Shown here: one piece after another, positions 25,101 to 35,479 of the stretch
How positions within the stretch are numbered: the first letter of the stretch is position 1
Layout of the letters: every line of letters begins with the position of its first letter
Assembly (NCBI GenBank): GCA_951812925.1
Contig: OX638371.1
Location: forward strand, 85,197,697 to 85,261,696
Reading direction: 5' to 3'
Length of the DNA stretch: 64,000 bases
Origin: Calliopum simillimum
Lineage: Eukaryota; Arthropoda; Insecta; Diptera; Lauxaniidae
Made by a program: the position numbers and the translations under genes
Notes under the pieces: model-generated
The model's input: the letters and a program-made list of their open reading frames with translations, nothing else
Databases searched by the model: none
Told to the model about the DNA's origin: nothing

Positions 25101-25300
25101 TATGAATTTTGAATGTTTCACGAGTTACGAGGTTTTCGAGGCATTAACACGTTTTAAGGAATACCCTCATTATTTTAATACCACATTTTGGACTACTGAA
25201 TTATAAAAACAAAAACATATATCATTTTTACCTGAGCATCTGAATAGTTGTGCGCTAAGTTCTTGATGTTCCTGCGAAGGCCGGCGACATTGACTTGCAT
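13033..25300 (-). CDS. lqf: epsin (liquid facets), endocytic clathrin adaptor
   Basis: Epsin binds PtdIns(4,5)P2, ubiquitinated cargo, clathrin and AP-2 at the plasma membrane; in flies it is needed in the signalling cell for Notch ligand endocytosis. Coding exons: 25232-25300, 22410-23065, 22195-22342, 21663-22094, 21485-21587, 21176-21420, 21012-21110 and 13033-13101. All have GT-AG borders and matching phases and give about 606 residues. In order, the protein has an ENTH domain (about 1-145, starting MQVNVAGLRRNIKNLAHNYS), two ubiquitin-interacting motifs (about 200-218 and 225-241), a clathrin-box-like LLDLLDI, seven DPW motifs for AP-2, and two NPF motifs for EH-domain partners, the last forming the C-terminus NPFLS. 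The start matches the canonical epsin N-terminus. Introns carry many transposons, and the last constitutive intron is about 7.9 kb. Confidence 0.95.
13110..14033. other. lqf intron, no feature
   Basis: AT-rich intron sequence between the terminal exon and a mariner relic. No gene, RNA or clear repeat is seen. Confidence 0.5.
14034..14750 (+). mobile_element. mariner deletion derivative (long-terminal type), copy 2
   Basis: Same family as 11302-11966 and flanked by TA. About 160 bp of terminal and subterminal sequence is mirrored. The N-terminal third of the transposase is better preserved (ECVDELSSLYGGKAPSKTTV, FNRGRSSVADEFREGR) but still frame-shifted, and the catalytic domain is absent. 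The retained part corresponds to the DNA-binding domain. Confidence 0.85.
14751..15067. other. lqf intron, no feature
   Basis: AT-rich with poly-T; nothing recognised. Confidence 0.4.
15068..15569. mobile_element. foldback element with GCCTAGCGTAA termini
   Basis: Termini GCCTAGCGTAA and TTACGCTAGGC enclose arms of about 240 bp that pair imperfectly (TCACCC, CTGATTTCGCTGAAATTTGG against CAAATTTCACCGAAATCGGA). An AT dinucleotide flanks both sides. The centre pairs CAGGCTA with TAGCCTG. No coding capacity. Confidence 0.75.
15847..16413 (-). CDS. lqf: candidate 189-codon cassette exon of lqf
   Basis: An open frame on the lqf strand runs from a GATAG| acceptor (AG at 16414-16415) to a good donor GGAA|GTGAGT, exactly 567 bp and phase 0 to 0, so it can be included or skipped without shifting frame. 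The protein begins KAKEDFLIDYDSDQITIEY and becomes Asn-rich (NNNNVNNY, DFNDLNNFYIQQ), ending NSTAVNCKME. Asn-rich text resembles the NNNNNN at the start of the final exon. The acceptor has a poor pyrimidine tract, which lowers confidence. It could also be an Asn-rich exon of an unrelated or nested gene. Confidence 0.5.
16585..18416. mobile_element. large foldback element with GAGCGCCC termini
   Basis: TA-flanked termini GAGCGCCCA and TGGGCGCTC. Both outer arms carry TTTGCTCCCCGT, ACCTCTAATTTCAGGAAAT, AACCGGCTGGGTTTTTTCCA and CAAAGCGACTT in inverted order. An inner palindrome pairs AAAGTTATGACCATTTTAAA around 17280. The right half holds about 440 bp (17450-17890) without a partner in the left half, so the palindrome is lopsided. 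Confidence 0.8.
18417..19062. other. lqf intron, no feature
   Basis: AT-rich; phrases such as ACCCCCATACAAAA occur twice, but no element boundary or gene is clear. Confidence 0.4.
19063..19727. mobile_element. near-perfect hairpin element with TTA target duplication
   Basis: Termini CACAGGCCGACAAAA and its inverse are bracketed by TTA (19060-19062, 19728-19730). Arms of about 315 bp are nearly identical and meet around a 32-base loop rich in TGTCTG near 19375-19406. Because of the symmetry the same open frame (ENYERYFKVLVFLFQMPLSL) appears on both strands; this is a mirror artefact, not a gene. Confidence 0.85.
20063..20205. repeat. hairpin with a duplicated arm
   Basis: A 36-bp unit (CACAAATTAAAATGATTTTT...) occurs twice in direct order, then once inverted, giving a stem with two possible registers. 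Confidence 0.7.
20455..20690 (+). mobile_element. tRNA-derived SINE
   Basis: A-box-like TAGTGGCCTAAGTGG (near 20495-20509) and B box GGTTCGATTC (20553-20562) are spaced as in a tRNA gene. A downstream tail GTCTGATGAGGCTATGTACA and AGCCGAAACATATG is shared with the copy at 47.6 kb. The head has a tRNA-like layout but does not fold as an intact tRNA, so this is a Pol III retroposon. Confidence 0.65.
21012..21110 (-). CDS. lqf: lqf coding exon 7 (last DPW)
   Basis: 33 codons, phase 0 to 0, from TATAG|GTACCG to CCTCAG|GTAAAT. Encodes a Gln-rich stretch and NQDPWAPV, the seventh DPW. Confidence 0.85.
21176..21420 (-). CDS. lqf: lqf coding exon 6 (first NPF)
   Basis: Acceptor AAAG|TTTCCG, donor CAGCA|GTAAGT. 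Contains SLLEEMDPLSLSL, LVNLDNLI and the first NPF (YNPFSDT), an EH-domain ligand (Eps15/intersectin type). The apparent internal Met is not a start. Confidence 0.85.
21485..21587 (-). CDS. lqf: lqf coding exon 5
   Basis: Encodes KTSPDMDEFDIITNRTKTGN and LLDYDMMSGSNNNN, with acceptor TTTTAG|AAA and donor AATG|GTATTC. LLDYD resembles a second clathrin-box-like motif. Confidence 0.85.
21663..22094 (-). CDS. lqf: lqf coding exon 4 (DPW repeats)
   Basis: 144 codons, phase 0 to 0. Six DPW motifs (SDPWSG, IDPWQP, IDPWIT, LDPWLA, ADPWAT, VDPWKT) spaced 10-60 residues apart form the AP-2 alpha-appendage binding region. Between them are low-complexity Gly, Asn, Thr and Ala stretches. Confidence 0.9.
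22195..22342 (-). CDS. lqf: lqf coding exon 3 (clathrin-box region)
   Basis: Completes the split Lys codon (AA|G) and encodes VQPKKEEPQSHLLDLLDISL, then a Ser/Gly stretch with one EPW motif. The acidic-hydrophobic LLDLL text fits a type I clathrin box. Ends CAG|GTTGGT in phase 0. Confidence 0.9.
22410..23065 (-). CDS. lqf: lqf coding exon 2 (ENTH domain and two UIMs)
   Basis: Starts AG|GTCAAAGTACGCGAG and ends GACTTCAA|GTAAGT. It holds most of the ENTH domain (NDPWGPS, HVYKALILLEYLIKTGTE, VREKAKQLVNLLKDDERL) and both UIMs, recognisable as EEELQLQLAMAMSREEAEQ and DDVRLQLALSQSEQ. It is very close to the fly protein as I remember it. Confidence 0.95.
23137..23419. mobile_element. MITE with CCCAACAAAC termini in an lqf intron
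   Basis: CCCAACAAACA and TGTTTGTTGGG bound about 280 bp with inner inverted phrases (GTTTGGAAA and TTTCCAAAC). It lies about 70 bp upstream of the exon 2 acceptor. Confidence 0.6.
23648..23926 (+). repeat. dispersed repeat R1, copy 2
   Basis: Near-identical to 5032-5305; it differs by a short internal duplication (GGTCAAGGTCAAG) and scattered substitutions. Confidence 0.85.
23927..25231 (-). other. lqf intron 1 with two small hairpins
   Basis: No coding text. A perfect hairpin at 24151-24181 has stem GGGGTGACTT and a CGACCGGTC palindrome in its loop. A second at 25048-25146 pairs TACCTCGAAAACCTCGTAA with TTACGAGGTTTTCGAGG. Confidence 0.5.
25232..25300 (-). CDS. lqf: lqf coding exon 1 (start codon, ENTH helix 0)
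   Basis: Encodes the first 23 residues, including the amphipathic helix that folds on binding PtdIns(4,5)P2 in the epsin family. It ends GATGCTCAG|GTAAAA in phase 0. About 20 bp of 5' UTR precede the ATG, after an AAAG acceptor at 25321-25322. Confidence 0.9.
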
Positions 25301-25320
25301 ATCGTCCTTTTGTTTTTTCA
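25301..25320 (-). promoter_or_regulatory. lqf: lqf 5' UTR piece before the start codon
   Basis: A possible acceptor TTTTAAAG| leads into TGAAAAAACAAAAGGACGAT and then ATG. No start codon lies between, so the upstream exon is non-coding. Confidence 0.5.
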
Positions 25321-25404
25321 CTTTAAAATGTTCAAATATTGTTAGTAAATATGAAAAGATATTTTTAATTCAAAATTTTTTATCGAAAGCTTTTTTGGAA
25401 ACAT

Positions 25405-25670
25405 CGAATTTCAGCTGATTTGATTAATAAATATTTTACTAATTTACAGATGGAGGTACCATCTGTAAATTATTTTTTGATAATTATTTTGAGATTATTT
25501 TTAGATTTTAATTTAAGTTGACGGTATAAAGCGTTTTTTAAAATTACAAATTTACATTATTTTTACTAAATCGTTATTAATTTCTATATAAATGGGATTA
25601 ATACAGCACATTCGAAATTGCTACTGGTTTACTTTCGCTTTAAGTCATAAATCAAATCAGCTGAAATTCT
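25405..25670. repeat. inverted repeat upstream of the lqf start exon
   Basis: ATTTCAGCTGATTTGATT and AATCAAATCAGCTGAAAT lie 220 bp apart. Inside is a palindrome, AATTTACAGATG and CATCTGTAAATT. Confidence 0.6.
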
Positions 25671-26774
25671 TTGTTTTTTTTTATCACAAAGATTTACCAT
25701 AGGTTAATTACATTCATTAGTAAAAATTATTTTTATGGTACAAAAATTTCATTATAATACATCTATTTAACGCATTTCAGTAACCATTTTGTTAATCATT
25801 CAGGTGAATATGAAAATTAAATATGTTTTCAACATAAGAGTAGATTAGCCGATTAGAACAAAAATGTATTTTTTTTCTTTTTTCAACGAGTTTAAACTCA
25901 AATACACTATATAATAATAATATGCAGTCGTGGTGTATAATATGCAGTTCAGCTTGAAAAATGTTGATGATCATATTATCAGTGACGATTATAAATGACG
26001 TAAATGATTTAGAAGAGCGCGCATGTGCAATGATGTTAAAAAAAGTAATACATATAAAGAAAAATAATTATTAAAACATATTGTTGGTGCATATGCGTTG
26101 CATGACAAAAAATTTAATTAATAACATATTATAGACAGAAATAAAAACAAATAAACTTTTGAAAAAACAATGATTTTGTAGTTATTATGTTTATAATAAA
26201 TAGTAGTATGCAAATAATATCATTGACAAAGTTTTGAATAATGTGTTCTACAGAGAAGTGGGTGTAAATAATGTAAATATAATTTAAACAATTTTTTTTT
26301 TAACAAATAACGATTGGACTTACTTTTCACGTTTGTTTTAATGTTATCGTTTCAAATTTCAATATAAAGTTTTATTTGATTTAGTGGTTGGCTATTATGT
26401 GCTCCAAAAGCAAGCTATGAGAGTAATATACGAGATAATGAAATTTTATAAACATTAATTTCCTTGAAAATTTTATAGGAATATAGATTCTGTGGCAGTT
26501 AAAAATAACAGCTAAAGTCGATCTTTGATTACGAAACAAAACAAATTTATATTGCCGCGCCATGTGACCAAAAACGACTTGGCTGTTACTCCTTATTGCC
26601 ACAGGATTGTTAACATATGCGTAAATTTCAATATATAATTTATAATATAAAAAAAAGCGGAATACAAAACGAAAAATAAGTGCTAAAATTATGAAAAAAC
26701 CTAAAATTGGGTTGGGGAAAGGATTCCTTACATTTTAAAACAAAGTAATATTTATAGTTATCTGTATATTAATA

Positions 26775-27300
26775 CGCATCTATATATTAATACGCAAGAC
26801 AAAAATTTGTCCAACATTTTTTACTATGTTAGAAATGCACTTCAACTTTGAAAATTACACACCATTAGAAAAGTTTGTGTGTGTAGATGTGTACAAAGCT
26901 AAAATTATTTTAATATTTTGCAGTTGAGCCAGGTAAAATTAAGTACAAATTTTTCAATATTTTCAAAAAGTTTAAAGCACAAAGAGAATGACGAAAAACC
27001 AAAGCACTGAAACATGTTATCTCATCAGGGATGACAAATGTGCTTTTCTATTTTGTACCAAATAGCAAAAAAAGTACTAAAAGTTCCCAAAAAGTACCAA
27101 AACTTCAACAGATCGAAGTTTTGCATTAAAATATAGTTTTATGGAAAGAAAAACATTTTTGTTTTGTTATTTACGTTTCACATTTGACATTACCGCAGGG
27201 ATGTTACAGGAGCTTTTCTTTTTTGTAACAAATAGCAAAAGAAGAACTAAAAGTTGCCAATAAGTACTAAAATTATATAATACATTTATTGTCGAATTTT
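26775..27300 (+). repeat. dispersed repeat R2, copy 2 (long form)
   Basis: TATTAATACGCAAGACAAAA starts a block matching 39778-40215. It ends with two tandem versions of an AAATAGCAAAA, AAGTACTAAAAGTT unit. Confidence 0.65.
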
Positions 27301-27539
27301 GACCATTGGGCGATTCTAGTTTCAGTTATTTGCGAAAAATTCTGGAAATATTTGTAATGCAAAAAAAAATCGATCAATCAGTTTAGTCGAAATTGCACAC
27401 ACAGTTTTAACTGGTTAAAGACCTATAGTCTTAACCTATATTTTGCTCAGCGGCACTTTTTCTACGTAGAGAAGTTCTGATAGCATTTTTGTGTTTACAA
27501 TTTTTATGCAAAATTTTTTTTTTATCAAAAAAAATTTCA

Positions 27540-28120
27540 TACAAAAAAAGATATCTGATTGAAGTTCTGGCTAGGGCTCGAAGGATTCTATAGAAAATCC
27601 TTGTACCACTTTTCTAAAATATATGTTCTTTTCATGTTAACCGCTAAATGAGGTTCCATCGGTCATTCAGGAAAATAAAAATTATAGTAGAGAAGTTCAG
27701 ATCGGAGTTCTGAGTAGCGCTCGAAAAGTTCTAAACAAATCGTAATAGCATTTTTTATAATATTCGTACTTTTAAATCTGATCTATTGATTAGATCGTTT
27801 CAAATTATTTATTTTAGCTTACTTGTATACAAATTCAAACTCTAGAGCTTTCTTAAGAAGTCTTCGGGTGCCACCCAAAACTCCAATCAAAACTAATTTT
27901 TCTGATTTTTCGATTAAAATGAAAAGTACGAATATTTTAGAAGAAACTTACTTCAGAGCTCTTCGAGCGCTACTCAGGACTCCAATCAAAATTCCTTCTC
28001 GAATTTTTTTTTTTTTTTTTTTTTTTTGATTGACCGATTGAACCTTATTTAGCGATTAACATGAAAAGAACAAATATTTTGGAAAAATGTTACAAGGATT
28101 TTATGTAGAATTCTTCTGTA
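27540..28120. repeat. imperfect foldback, about 580 bp
   Basis: Arms share, inverted, GAGTAGCGCTCGAA, ATATTCGTACTTTT, CATGTTAACCGCTAA and TTCCATCGGTC. The centre is near 27830. Confidence 0.65.
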
Positions 28121-29841
28121 AGAAATTTTTTATAAAAAAAAAAAAAATGTCTAGGAAACAAGGACTAATATTTTAAATTTTGCTTTTTTATTCAAAAACG
28201 AATGATCATAAAGTTTTTCTTGACACTTGATCGAAGTTATGAGTCACTGTATGTATAATAGCGAGTTTATCTTGATATGAAAAATTATTTTGCCAAGAGT
28301 GTGATAACCATTTTTTTTTTTTTAATTTGTAAATTTTTGTGATAACATACTCACGGCATTTAAAATTTTTAAGCGGAAATCCCTTGCGGCCTTTTTTTAA
28401 TTATTTGATAAAAATAACCTTTTAATGAGTATCAATACACTAGCAAATAGAGAGCAGCAAGTGTATTTTGTTGCAAATTCGCGTAAGGACTGAGGTCATG
28501 CAACGTTCTTTGCCATTATCGGACGTATGAGAAAACCTCCATGTAATAGTGTGTAGTGCAATAGTCCAATAAAACTGCCAGTAGAAAGAAAAGTGAGGAA
28601 TGACATTTTTGCACCTCACGGGAAAAAAAGCAAACGTAAAATAATTCAATTTGTTGAAGTGCATAAGAATTGTTAAAGGGAAGCCCCAAGAATGCCTGCA
28701 TAGAGTGGTAAATTTATAGGAAAAAAAAAATAAACGTCTGCAAGGACGTTCAACGGTGCGACTGTGTGTTGTATGAAAAACTTACGTTTAATTTATACTT
28801 TGAGTTAAAAATAAATCTTTAAAAATAATGCTTTATTGACTAGACCATAACGAATTAACTAGAGACATTTAGTTTTTACTTTGTGCAATTAAAGTCAATT
28901 CATTGCTATAATGCTACCCTGACAATGCTGTAAAAAAAATTTAAACAACAAATCAATTTTAAAGGTTGATGTAATAGTTGAAAATGTAATCTAAGCAAAT
29001 GGCTTAAAATTCCAAGCATTGCATTTGTACCAGTAAGGGTGGTACAACCTATTCTTAAGCGTAGCGGAAATATAAACTATGGCACTGTAAATCGAAGATA
29101 AAGCCGGTAACCGAGTTCACAGCTCATACTCATTGCTAAAGGACATGTTGAAACTTTAAACTTTTCAAATAAAAGTTTGAAAAAATCATTAAAAATAAAA
29201 CTTTTATTTATTGAGTCAACAAAAAACTTTTATGTTTAAAAGTTTATGTTTAAAAGTTTATGTTTTGAGTCTTTTCAAAAAGGTTTTTCAGAATCATTTT
29301 TATGAAAACTTGTAAGGATAAAAGTTTTTCAGAAAAACATAAGTTTTTTATGAAAGTTTTCCCAAAAAAAACTTTTTATATATGCATAGAATTTACAATG
29401 AGTAGACTTTTCGATCAGACTGAAGAAAAAAATTAAACAAACGCATGTATAAATTTTAAGAATGCTTAAGTTCATTATATTTTTATTAAATTTGAAAACA
29501 AGAAACATGTTTTGAACAAAAAAAAGTCTAAGCACTGCAGCTTTTTCCTCGTCCAATATACTACTGTTTTTTCTTATAACCACTCCAAGGACATTATATC
29601 CCAAAAATTCAAATCAAAAACATCTATTGGGAGTATACACCGGATGCGTCTCTAGCGGCAAAAATTTGAATTTAGAGACGGTCAAACATTTTACTTAAAT
29701 TAAGTTTTTAAGGTGAACCTATCACTAATATTGTATACCCCAGTTTTTTTTCGGGTCGAAAGGGTTAAAACAGTTTGTTACCTGTTGGCCTTACTTTCTA
29801 CCAATATCTGACAAATATTTGATTTTACATTGCATCAAACT
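28121..29841. other. AT-rich non-coding stretch
   Basis: No gene recognised. Short repeats of AAAGTTTATGTTTA near 29230-29260; otherwise nothing definite. Confidence 0.4.
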
Positions 29842-30130
29842 ACTTGAACTTCGTTCCATAAATCGACCATACGTACACTTTTATTTACTACACTTTCCAC
29901 TGATCGTTTTAAGTGAATCCATAGGTGTTCGATGGAGTTTAAGTCTGGGGACTGTGGTGGCCAATCAAGAACTGTAAAACTGGATTAAGCTTTTCTGGAC
30001 GTATGTTTGAAAGGTCATATCTAAAATCTGTTTGCCCCATTTTTTAAAGCTTCTCTTTAATCCTAACTCTATTATGTGCACATATTGGACTGCGTCGAGT
30101 CGTCCTTGAATCCCCGTAACATTTCCACTG
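29842..30130 (-). pseudogene. Tc1-like transposase fragment
   Basis: Minus-strand text VLDWPPQSPDLNSIEHLW is the hallmark third catalytic region of Tc1-family DDE transposases (the usual WPAQSPDLNPIEHLW). It is preceded by GIQGRLDAVQYVHI and followed by a short C-terminal tail. Only the C-terminal third survives, so it is dead. Confidence 0.75.
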
Positions 30131-30623
30131 AAAAAAATCGACCGCTAGTTTTCTTGTTAACTATTTTACGTGAAATGCAAAGTCAATAAATTGATCTTTG
30201 CTTCAAATATTTCCACAATCAAAGGGTACTTACTACTCACACAAAATTTCCTCGAAAAAGAGGAAAACATAATTTTTATTGGAAGCTTAACTAAAGGTCA
30301 TAGGTAAAACGTTTATAGCATTCAAAACACTTTTTTGACTCAGGTGTGATCAAAAAGTTTATCACAGCTTTTCAAAAAAATATTTTTTTGCATTTTTGAG
30401 TAAGTTTACCTCTATGCGAAAAAACTTAAAAAACTTTGTCATGCATGCTCAGCACAAAATCTTAAAAGTTTTAAAGTTTTCCATATTTTAACAACTTTAC
30501 AGCTCACTTTTTAGGAATTTAAGCTTAAGCTTTTATTGTTTTCCTAACAAAAAGTTAAACACAATATAAACGAATAAAAAACAAACCAATTCAGAGCTAA
30601 AGATAACTTATCATATCACAGAT
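30131..30623. other. AT-rich non-coding stretch
   Basis: Short AAGTTTATCACAGC-type phrases; no gene recognised. Confidence 0.4.
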
Positions 30624-31828
30624 ATGTACGAATTCAAATTTAACCAAAAACAGAAAAAAACAATTGTTTTTTTGCTTATTTAAACCCATATAACCTAACA
30701 CGGACAAAATAAGGTCTGTTTCATTAAGGTTTTTCTTTTATAATTTTGTTGAAGTTACGTACAAGCGCTGAAAAAATAAAGAATAGAATTTAAATCTATA
30801 AATAAATAGAAATCACCTTGTAGTAAGCAACAAAAACAAATAATTTGAAAATCAATAAAGAAAATTTGCAATGTTAAACAAAGCCATTAGATGCAAAATT
30901 AATAAAAGAAGAAAGTGAAAAATGCGCAGCTTTAAGTAAAATTTAAAAGACGTTTGATTTTTTCAAGCGTAACTCTTTAAAATTAATTTAATTGGTAGAA
31001 GAACATAAAGTTCACCATAAGTACTTGTTTGACATAAAGTGCTGAACTGTTTTAATATACATCAAGTATGTATTAGACCAAATTCAAAGTGTGAACATAA
31101 AAGAGTGGATACCTAAGTGACGAATTTTATTGATTTCAACAAAACAAATATTGTTATCGTTTTGGCTTTAGACATATGTACGTATATACCAGTATATTGT
31201 GTATACTTTATATATATCTAAACAATAAAGGCTTAGATAAGCGCATACAAAAGTACATTAGACTATTTTTTTTCTTTCAACTTAAAGTCAAATGTTAATT
31301 ATTATAAAAAAAAACTACCTGACCCTCTGATGGAAATTTTCAAATAAACAAATTTAGAGGTCACTCAAGGTCGATCAAACTTTTTTCATATAAAAATGAA
31401 TGGGCGCAATCTCATTTTGACTTTAAAGGTTCAAATAAGAACCGCGTTTTTAGGCGTACAGAAAGTTAGAGCGCTTTTTATTGAGTTACTATTTATTTGA
31501 AAGGATTGAAGAAATTTTGATTGGAGTAAATATTTGTACTAGGTGTACAAATATGAAACCGGTAATTTTTATTTAAAAAAAACACGTTTATTTTGCGAAA
31601 ATGGTTCCAAATTTAATCTTCAAAGTAATTCCCCTCGCTAGCTACACATCTTTCCCATCTTTCAGGCAATTTATGGATTCCTCGCCAAAAAAAATTTTTC
31701 GTTTTTTGAGGCTATCCATTCATCGAGCCATTTTTGCACTTCCTCGTAAGAATTGAAGTGCGAATCGTTGAGTGCGTGTCCCATCGATGAAAACAAATAG
31801 TAATCGGACGGCGCCAGGTCGGGTACGA
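30624..31828 (+). repeat. tandem duplication, unit 1
   Basis: About 1.2 kb starting ATGTACGAATTCAAATTTAA is repeated directly from 31829 with few differences (poly-T length, single bases). The duplicated part includes the right terminus of a mariner element. Confidence 0.9.
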
Positions 31829-33087
31829 ATGTACGAATTCAAATTTAAACAAAAACAAAACAACAATTGTTTTTTTTTTTTTTTTGCTTATTTAAACTCG
31901 TATAACCTAACACGGACAAAATAAGGTCTGTTTCATTAAGGTTTTTTTTTTTAAATTTTGTTAAAGTTACGTACAAGCGCTGAAAAAATAAAGAATAGAA
32001 TTTAAATCTATAAATAAATAGAAATCACCTTGTAGTAAACAACAAAAACAAATAATTTGAAAATCAATAAAGAAAATTTGCAATGTAAAACAAAGCCATT
32101 AGTTGCAAAATTAATAAAAGAAGAAAGTGAAAAATGCGCAGCTTTAAGTAAAATTTAAAAGACGTTTGATTTTTTCAAGCGTAACTCTTTAAAATGAATT
32201 TAATTGGTAGAAGAACATAAAGTTCACCATAAGTACTTGTTTGACATAAAGTGCTGAACTGTTTTGATATACATCAAGTATGTATTAGACCAAATTCAAA
32301 GTGTGAACATAAAAGAGTGGATACCTAAGTGACGAATTTTATTGATTTCAACAAAACAAATATTGTTATCGTTTTGGCTTTAGACATATGTACGTATATA
32401 CCAGTATATTGTGTATACTTTATAAGTATATATCTAAACAATAAAGGCTTAGATAAGCGCATACAAAAGTACATTAGACTATTTTTTTTTTTTTTCAACT
32501 TAAAGTCAAATGTTAATTATTATAAAAAAAAACTACCTGACCCTCTGATGGAAATTTTCAAATAAACAAATTTAGAGGTCACTCAAGGTCGATCAAACTT
32601 TTTTCATATAAAAATGAATGGGCGCAATCTCATTTTGACTTTAAAGGTTCAAATAAGGACCGCGTTTTTAGGCGTACAGAAAGTTAGAGCGCTTTTTATT
32701 GAGTTACTATTTATTTGAAAGGATTGAAGAAATTTTGATTGGAGTAAATATTTGTACTAGGTGTACAAATATGAAACCGGTAATTTTTATGCGATTTGGT
32801 CTTGACGTTGATTTGGGTCGTTGGCCGGGGCTCAAATATGATTTTTATCGTTTGGGATTGTTGAAATAAATCCACTTTTCATCGCCAGTGATGATTCGAT
32901 GGAGAAAACTTTTTCTGTTTTTTAAATGGAAACAGAAAATCAATGCTTCAATGCTTGACAAATTGTGAACTGAATATTTTTGACAGATGACAGAATGAAC
33001 AATTAAGACATTTGGTACGGTTCGGAAGCTCATACATATACGGCTATCGACCGCTAGATGTCATTACCGGTTTCATATTTGTACACC
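31542..33087 (-). mobile_element. mariner element split by a tandem duplication
   Basis: Termini GGTGTACAAATATGAAACCG occur at 31542 and 32760 and inverted at 33087, each at a TA. The transposase is on the minus strand in two separated parts. The C-terminal part, 31570-31828, reads [14 protein letters not shown], then a run of frameshifts to WERC. The middle part, 32791-33030, reads FLHRIITGDEKWIYFNNPKR (first catalytic Asp). The segment carrying the second Asp and the N-terminal domain are missing. Confidence 0.8.
31829..32790 (+). repeat. tandem duplication, unit 2
   Basis: Matches unit 1 up to the phrase GGTAATTTTTAT just inside the mariner terminus, then departs from it. Confidence 0.9.
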
Positions 33088-34990
33088 TAGTAATCTTTTA
33101 TAGATTTTAATAGTAAAGTTTAACGTGACATTGAATTCATAAATTTTTTTTTATTGTTTTTTTTTTAAGTTGAAGATTTTTCCTTAGGTTGTTTACCTTC
33201 CAAACAAGAAATATTTACAAACTAACTTTATGACTTTATGATCTACAAATGTTTTCCATAGGAACAAGGAAAAGTTTTATCAACATAATAACCCTCTCAA
33301 ATTTTGCAAAACGAAAAATTAGAACATATCGGATCACAGGCAAAAACCAAAATATCTAGTTGTATGAACATAGTCAAAAGTGTCACGTAGTAAAAATGGT
33401 TAGTACATAATGCGGTCAGCTATATTATGCGGAAAATTTAAAATGTCATGAGTGTCACAATAAGAAGTGTTACGTAGTTTTCATTGGTGAATATACATAT
33501 GTACTTGAGTAAAATTTGCTCTAAATTTTGAGACACACATATACTGAAATTCAAGAAGCTACGGAAAATTCTGCGGCTCAACTTTTTTGTAAGTATATTG
33601 TATTGGTTTAGGACCAGAACTAAACATCTAGATGTTTCTATCGTATTAAATTTTATTAAAAAATACGTTATAGAAATTTGTCACTCGATGTTTATCTCAG
33701 TTTCCTATCACATCGAAACATCTAAAAATTGTGATGAATTAGCATATCTAGCGAGTTCCTGTTTAATTGATGTGAAATTTTTTAATTTTTTTTTTTTAGA
33801 AAAGTACCAAAGCTGAACTTGGACTACTTGCCTGAACTCAGATGCAACAAAAAAAAAAAATATAGTGCCGGTACTAACGCATATTCCTTTCTTCCTGAAT
33901 AGAATCGTCTACTACTTTAAAGTAACAACAAATGGAAGTATACCCCAAACCAGGCATTGAAATAAGCTGTAAAAATACCCTATTTCTGCAGTAATAACTT
34001 CAAATTTGCAGTAATAACTTCAGAATATTGTAAAAAATTGTAATAATAATTTTCACCTTAATTCTTATTACTTTGTTTTGTGTTAATCTTTGAAACTAAA
34101 TACTCATTTTATTTAGCTTATAACCGTTGTTTTAGTTGTCTAACCTCACCAATTTGGGCTAAAATGTAGCAACCACAAAAAGTACTCGGCAACTCTACTT
34201 TACACATACATATTTTTATAAATGCATTCGAAGAAAATTTCGCTATAAATTTTCAATTTTAAATTGAACCGTTTCCCTGATATCTGTTATTTAATACTAA
34301 TATATAATATTCATCACTTGAATAAGACATTAAAAAAATTTTGCTAAAAATTGCAATTAAAAACAAAAAAAAAATCTGCAGTAATAACTTTTTCTTATTT
34401 CAACCCCTGCCCCAAACACAATTAAGAATATGAAAAATAAGACAATAAAATATGCAAATGTTTTAAATTGTCATTGACCGAAATAAATGATTCCAAGCAG
34501 TTGAATAACTTTATTTTCTTCAATTTGCGGCTAAGTCAAGTACAAATAGCTATAATCTTAAAAACTAAAATTGAGAAAAGAAATAACGTAAACAAAATGA
34601 AATGAATTAAAAGAAAAAAATAAAAAATGAATTCATTCAGAAAAAGCCATTGGTTCAATCATTGTTGTTTATATATTGAAAAAATTTCGCAAAAATTGTG
34701 ACGTAGAAGAATGTGACTAAAAACGAAATGAATAGAAGAAGTAAATGCAAATGTACAAATAAAAAACACAAATATTTAAAAAATAGAAAAAACAAAACAA
34801 TAAAAGTGTTGTACTGTTTTATGTGTGGTAAAATCTAGAAATAAATGAAACGTCAACAATTTAGCTAATTGAGCGCGCATAAAGAAGTGAATGTACGAAA
34901 AAGCAGCAGTAATGAGTATTTTACTTTATCTTGTTTTATTGGCGAAAAGCTTTCATCGTTTTTATCATCATATAATGTGATTACTTGAAT
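33088..34990. other. AT-rich non-coding stretch
   Basis: Nothing definite. GCAGTAATAACTTC occurs three times near 33990-34020 and 34380. Confidence 0.4.
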
Positions 34991-35479
34991 TTATATTTTG
35001 GCAAATATCTGACGTTCAACCCCTTCCCTTTTGATGTCAACAACAGCACAATAAGTGAAGCCAACAACTTGAGCAATGCTGCTGTTTTGCCTTGAGACAA
35101 ATTGGTCATTGATCTTGAAAGTGTTTAAGAACGATTTAAATGAAAAAGCTTCTTGCCCTATGATTGAAATTAAAAAAAAAAAAAACAATAAGTTATCGCT
35201 TAAACCATTATTGAGAATATTAACTTCTTGAAAATCGATTTCAGAAATAGGTAGAACGAAATTAAGGTTCTCATACAAAATACAATGTGAGGAATTGAGA
35301 GAAAGATGTGAAGTCAGAGACAAATCAATATTTTTTAAAAACTCCGGCATTTTCATCCAGCTAGACATTCTTGAGTCCTTTGTCTTACCTCGGAGCTTAG
35401 GACCTCTACGGCAATCCCCATTCGTGAGTGACTTGTTACTTATTACTAGGTTTCATATTTATACAAAAGAACTAGTTTT
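34991..35479 (-). pseudogene. unrecognised coding-like remnant
   Basis: One minus-strand frame is open for about 160 codons, unusual for this AT-rich background. It has varied, non-repetitive text: SLTNGDCRRGPKLRGKTKD, SSWMKMPEFLKNIDLSL, INDQFVSRQNSSIAQVVGF. A run of Phe codons suggests a slipped poly-A/T tract. I do not recognise the family; a decayed transposon or retrogene fragment is likely. No splice sites or good start are obvious. Confidence 0.25.

Noticed and set aside
33598..33816. Possible RNase H remnant (text around NCDELAYLASS)
   Set aside because: One short resemblance to the ADELA motif of LINE RNase H domains; too weak without an alignment.
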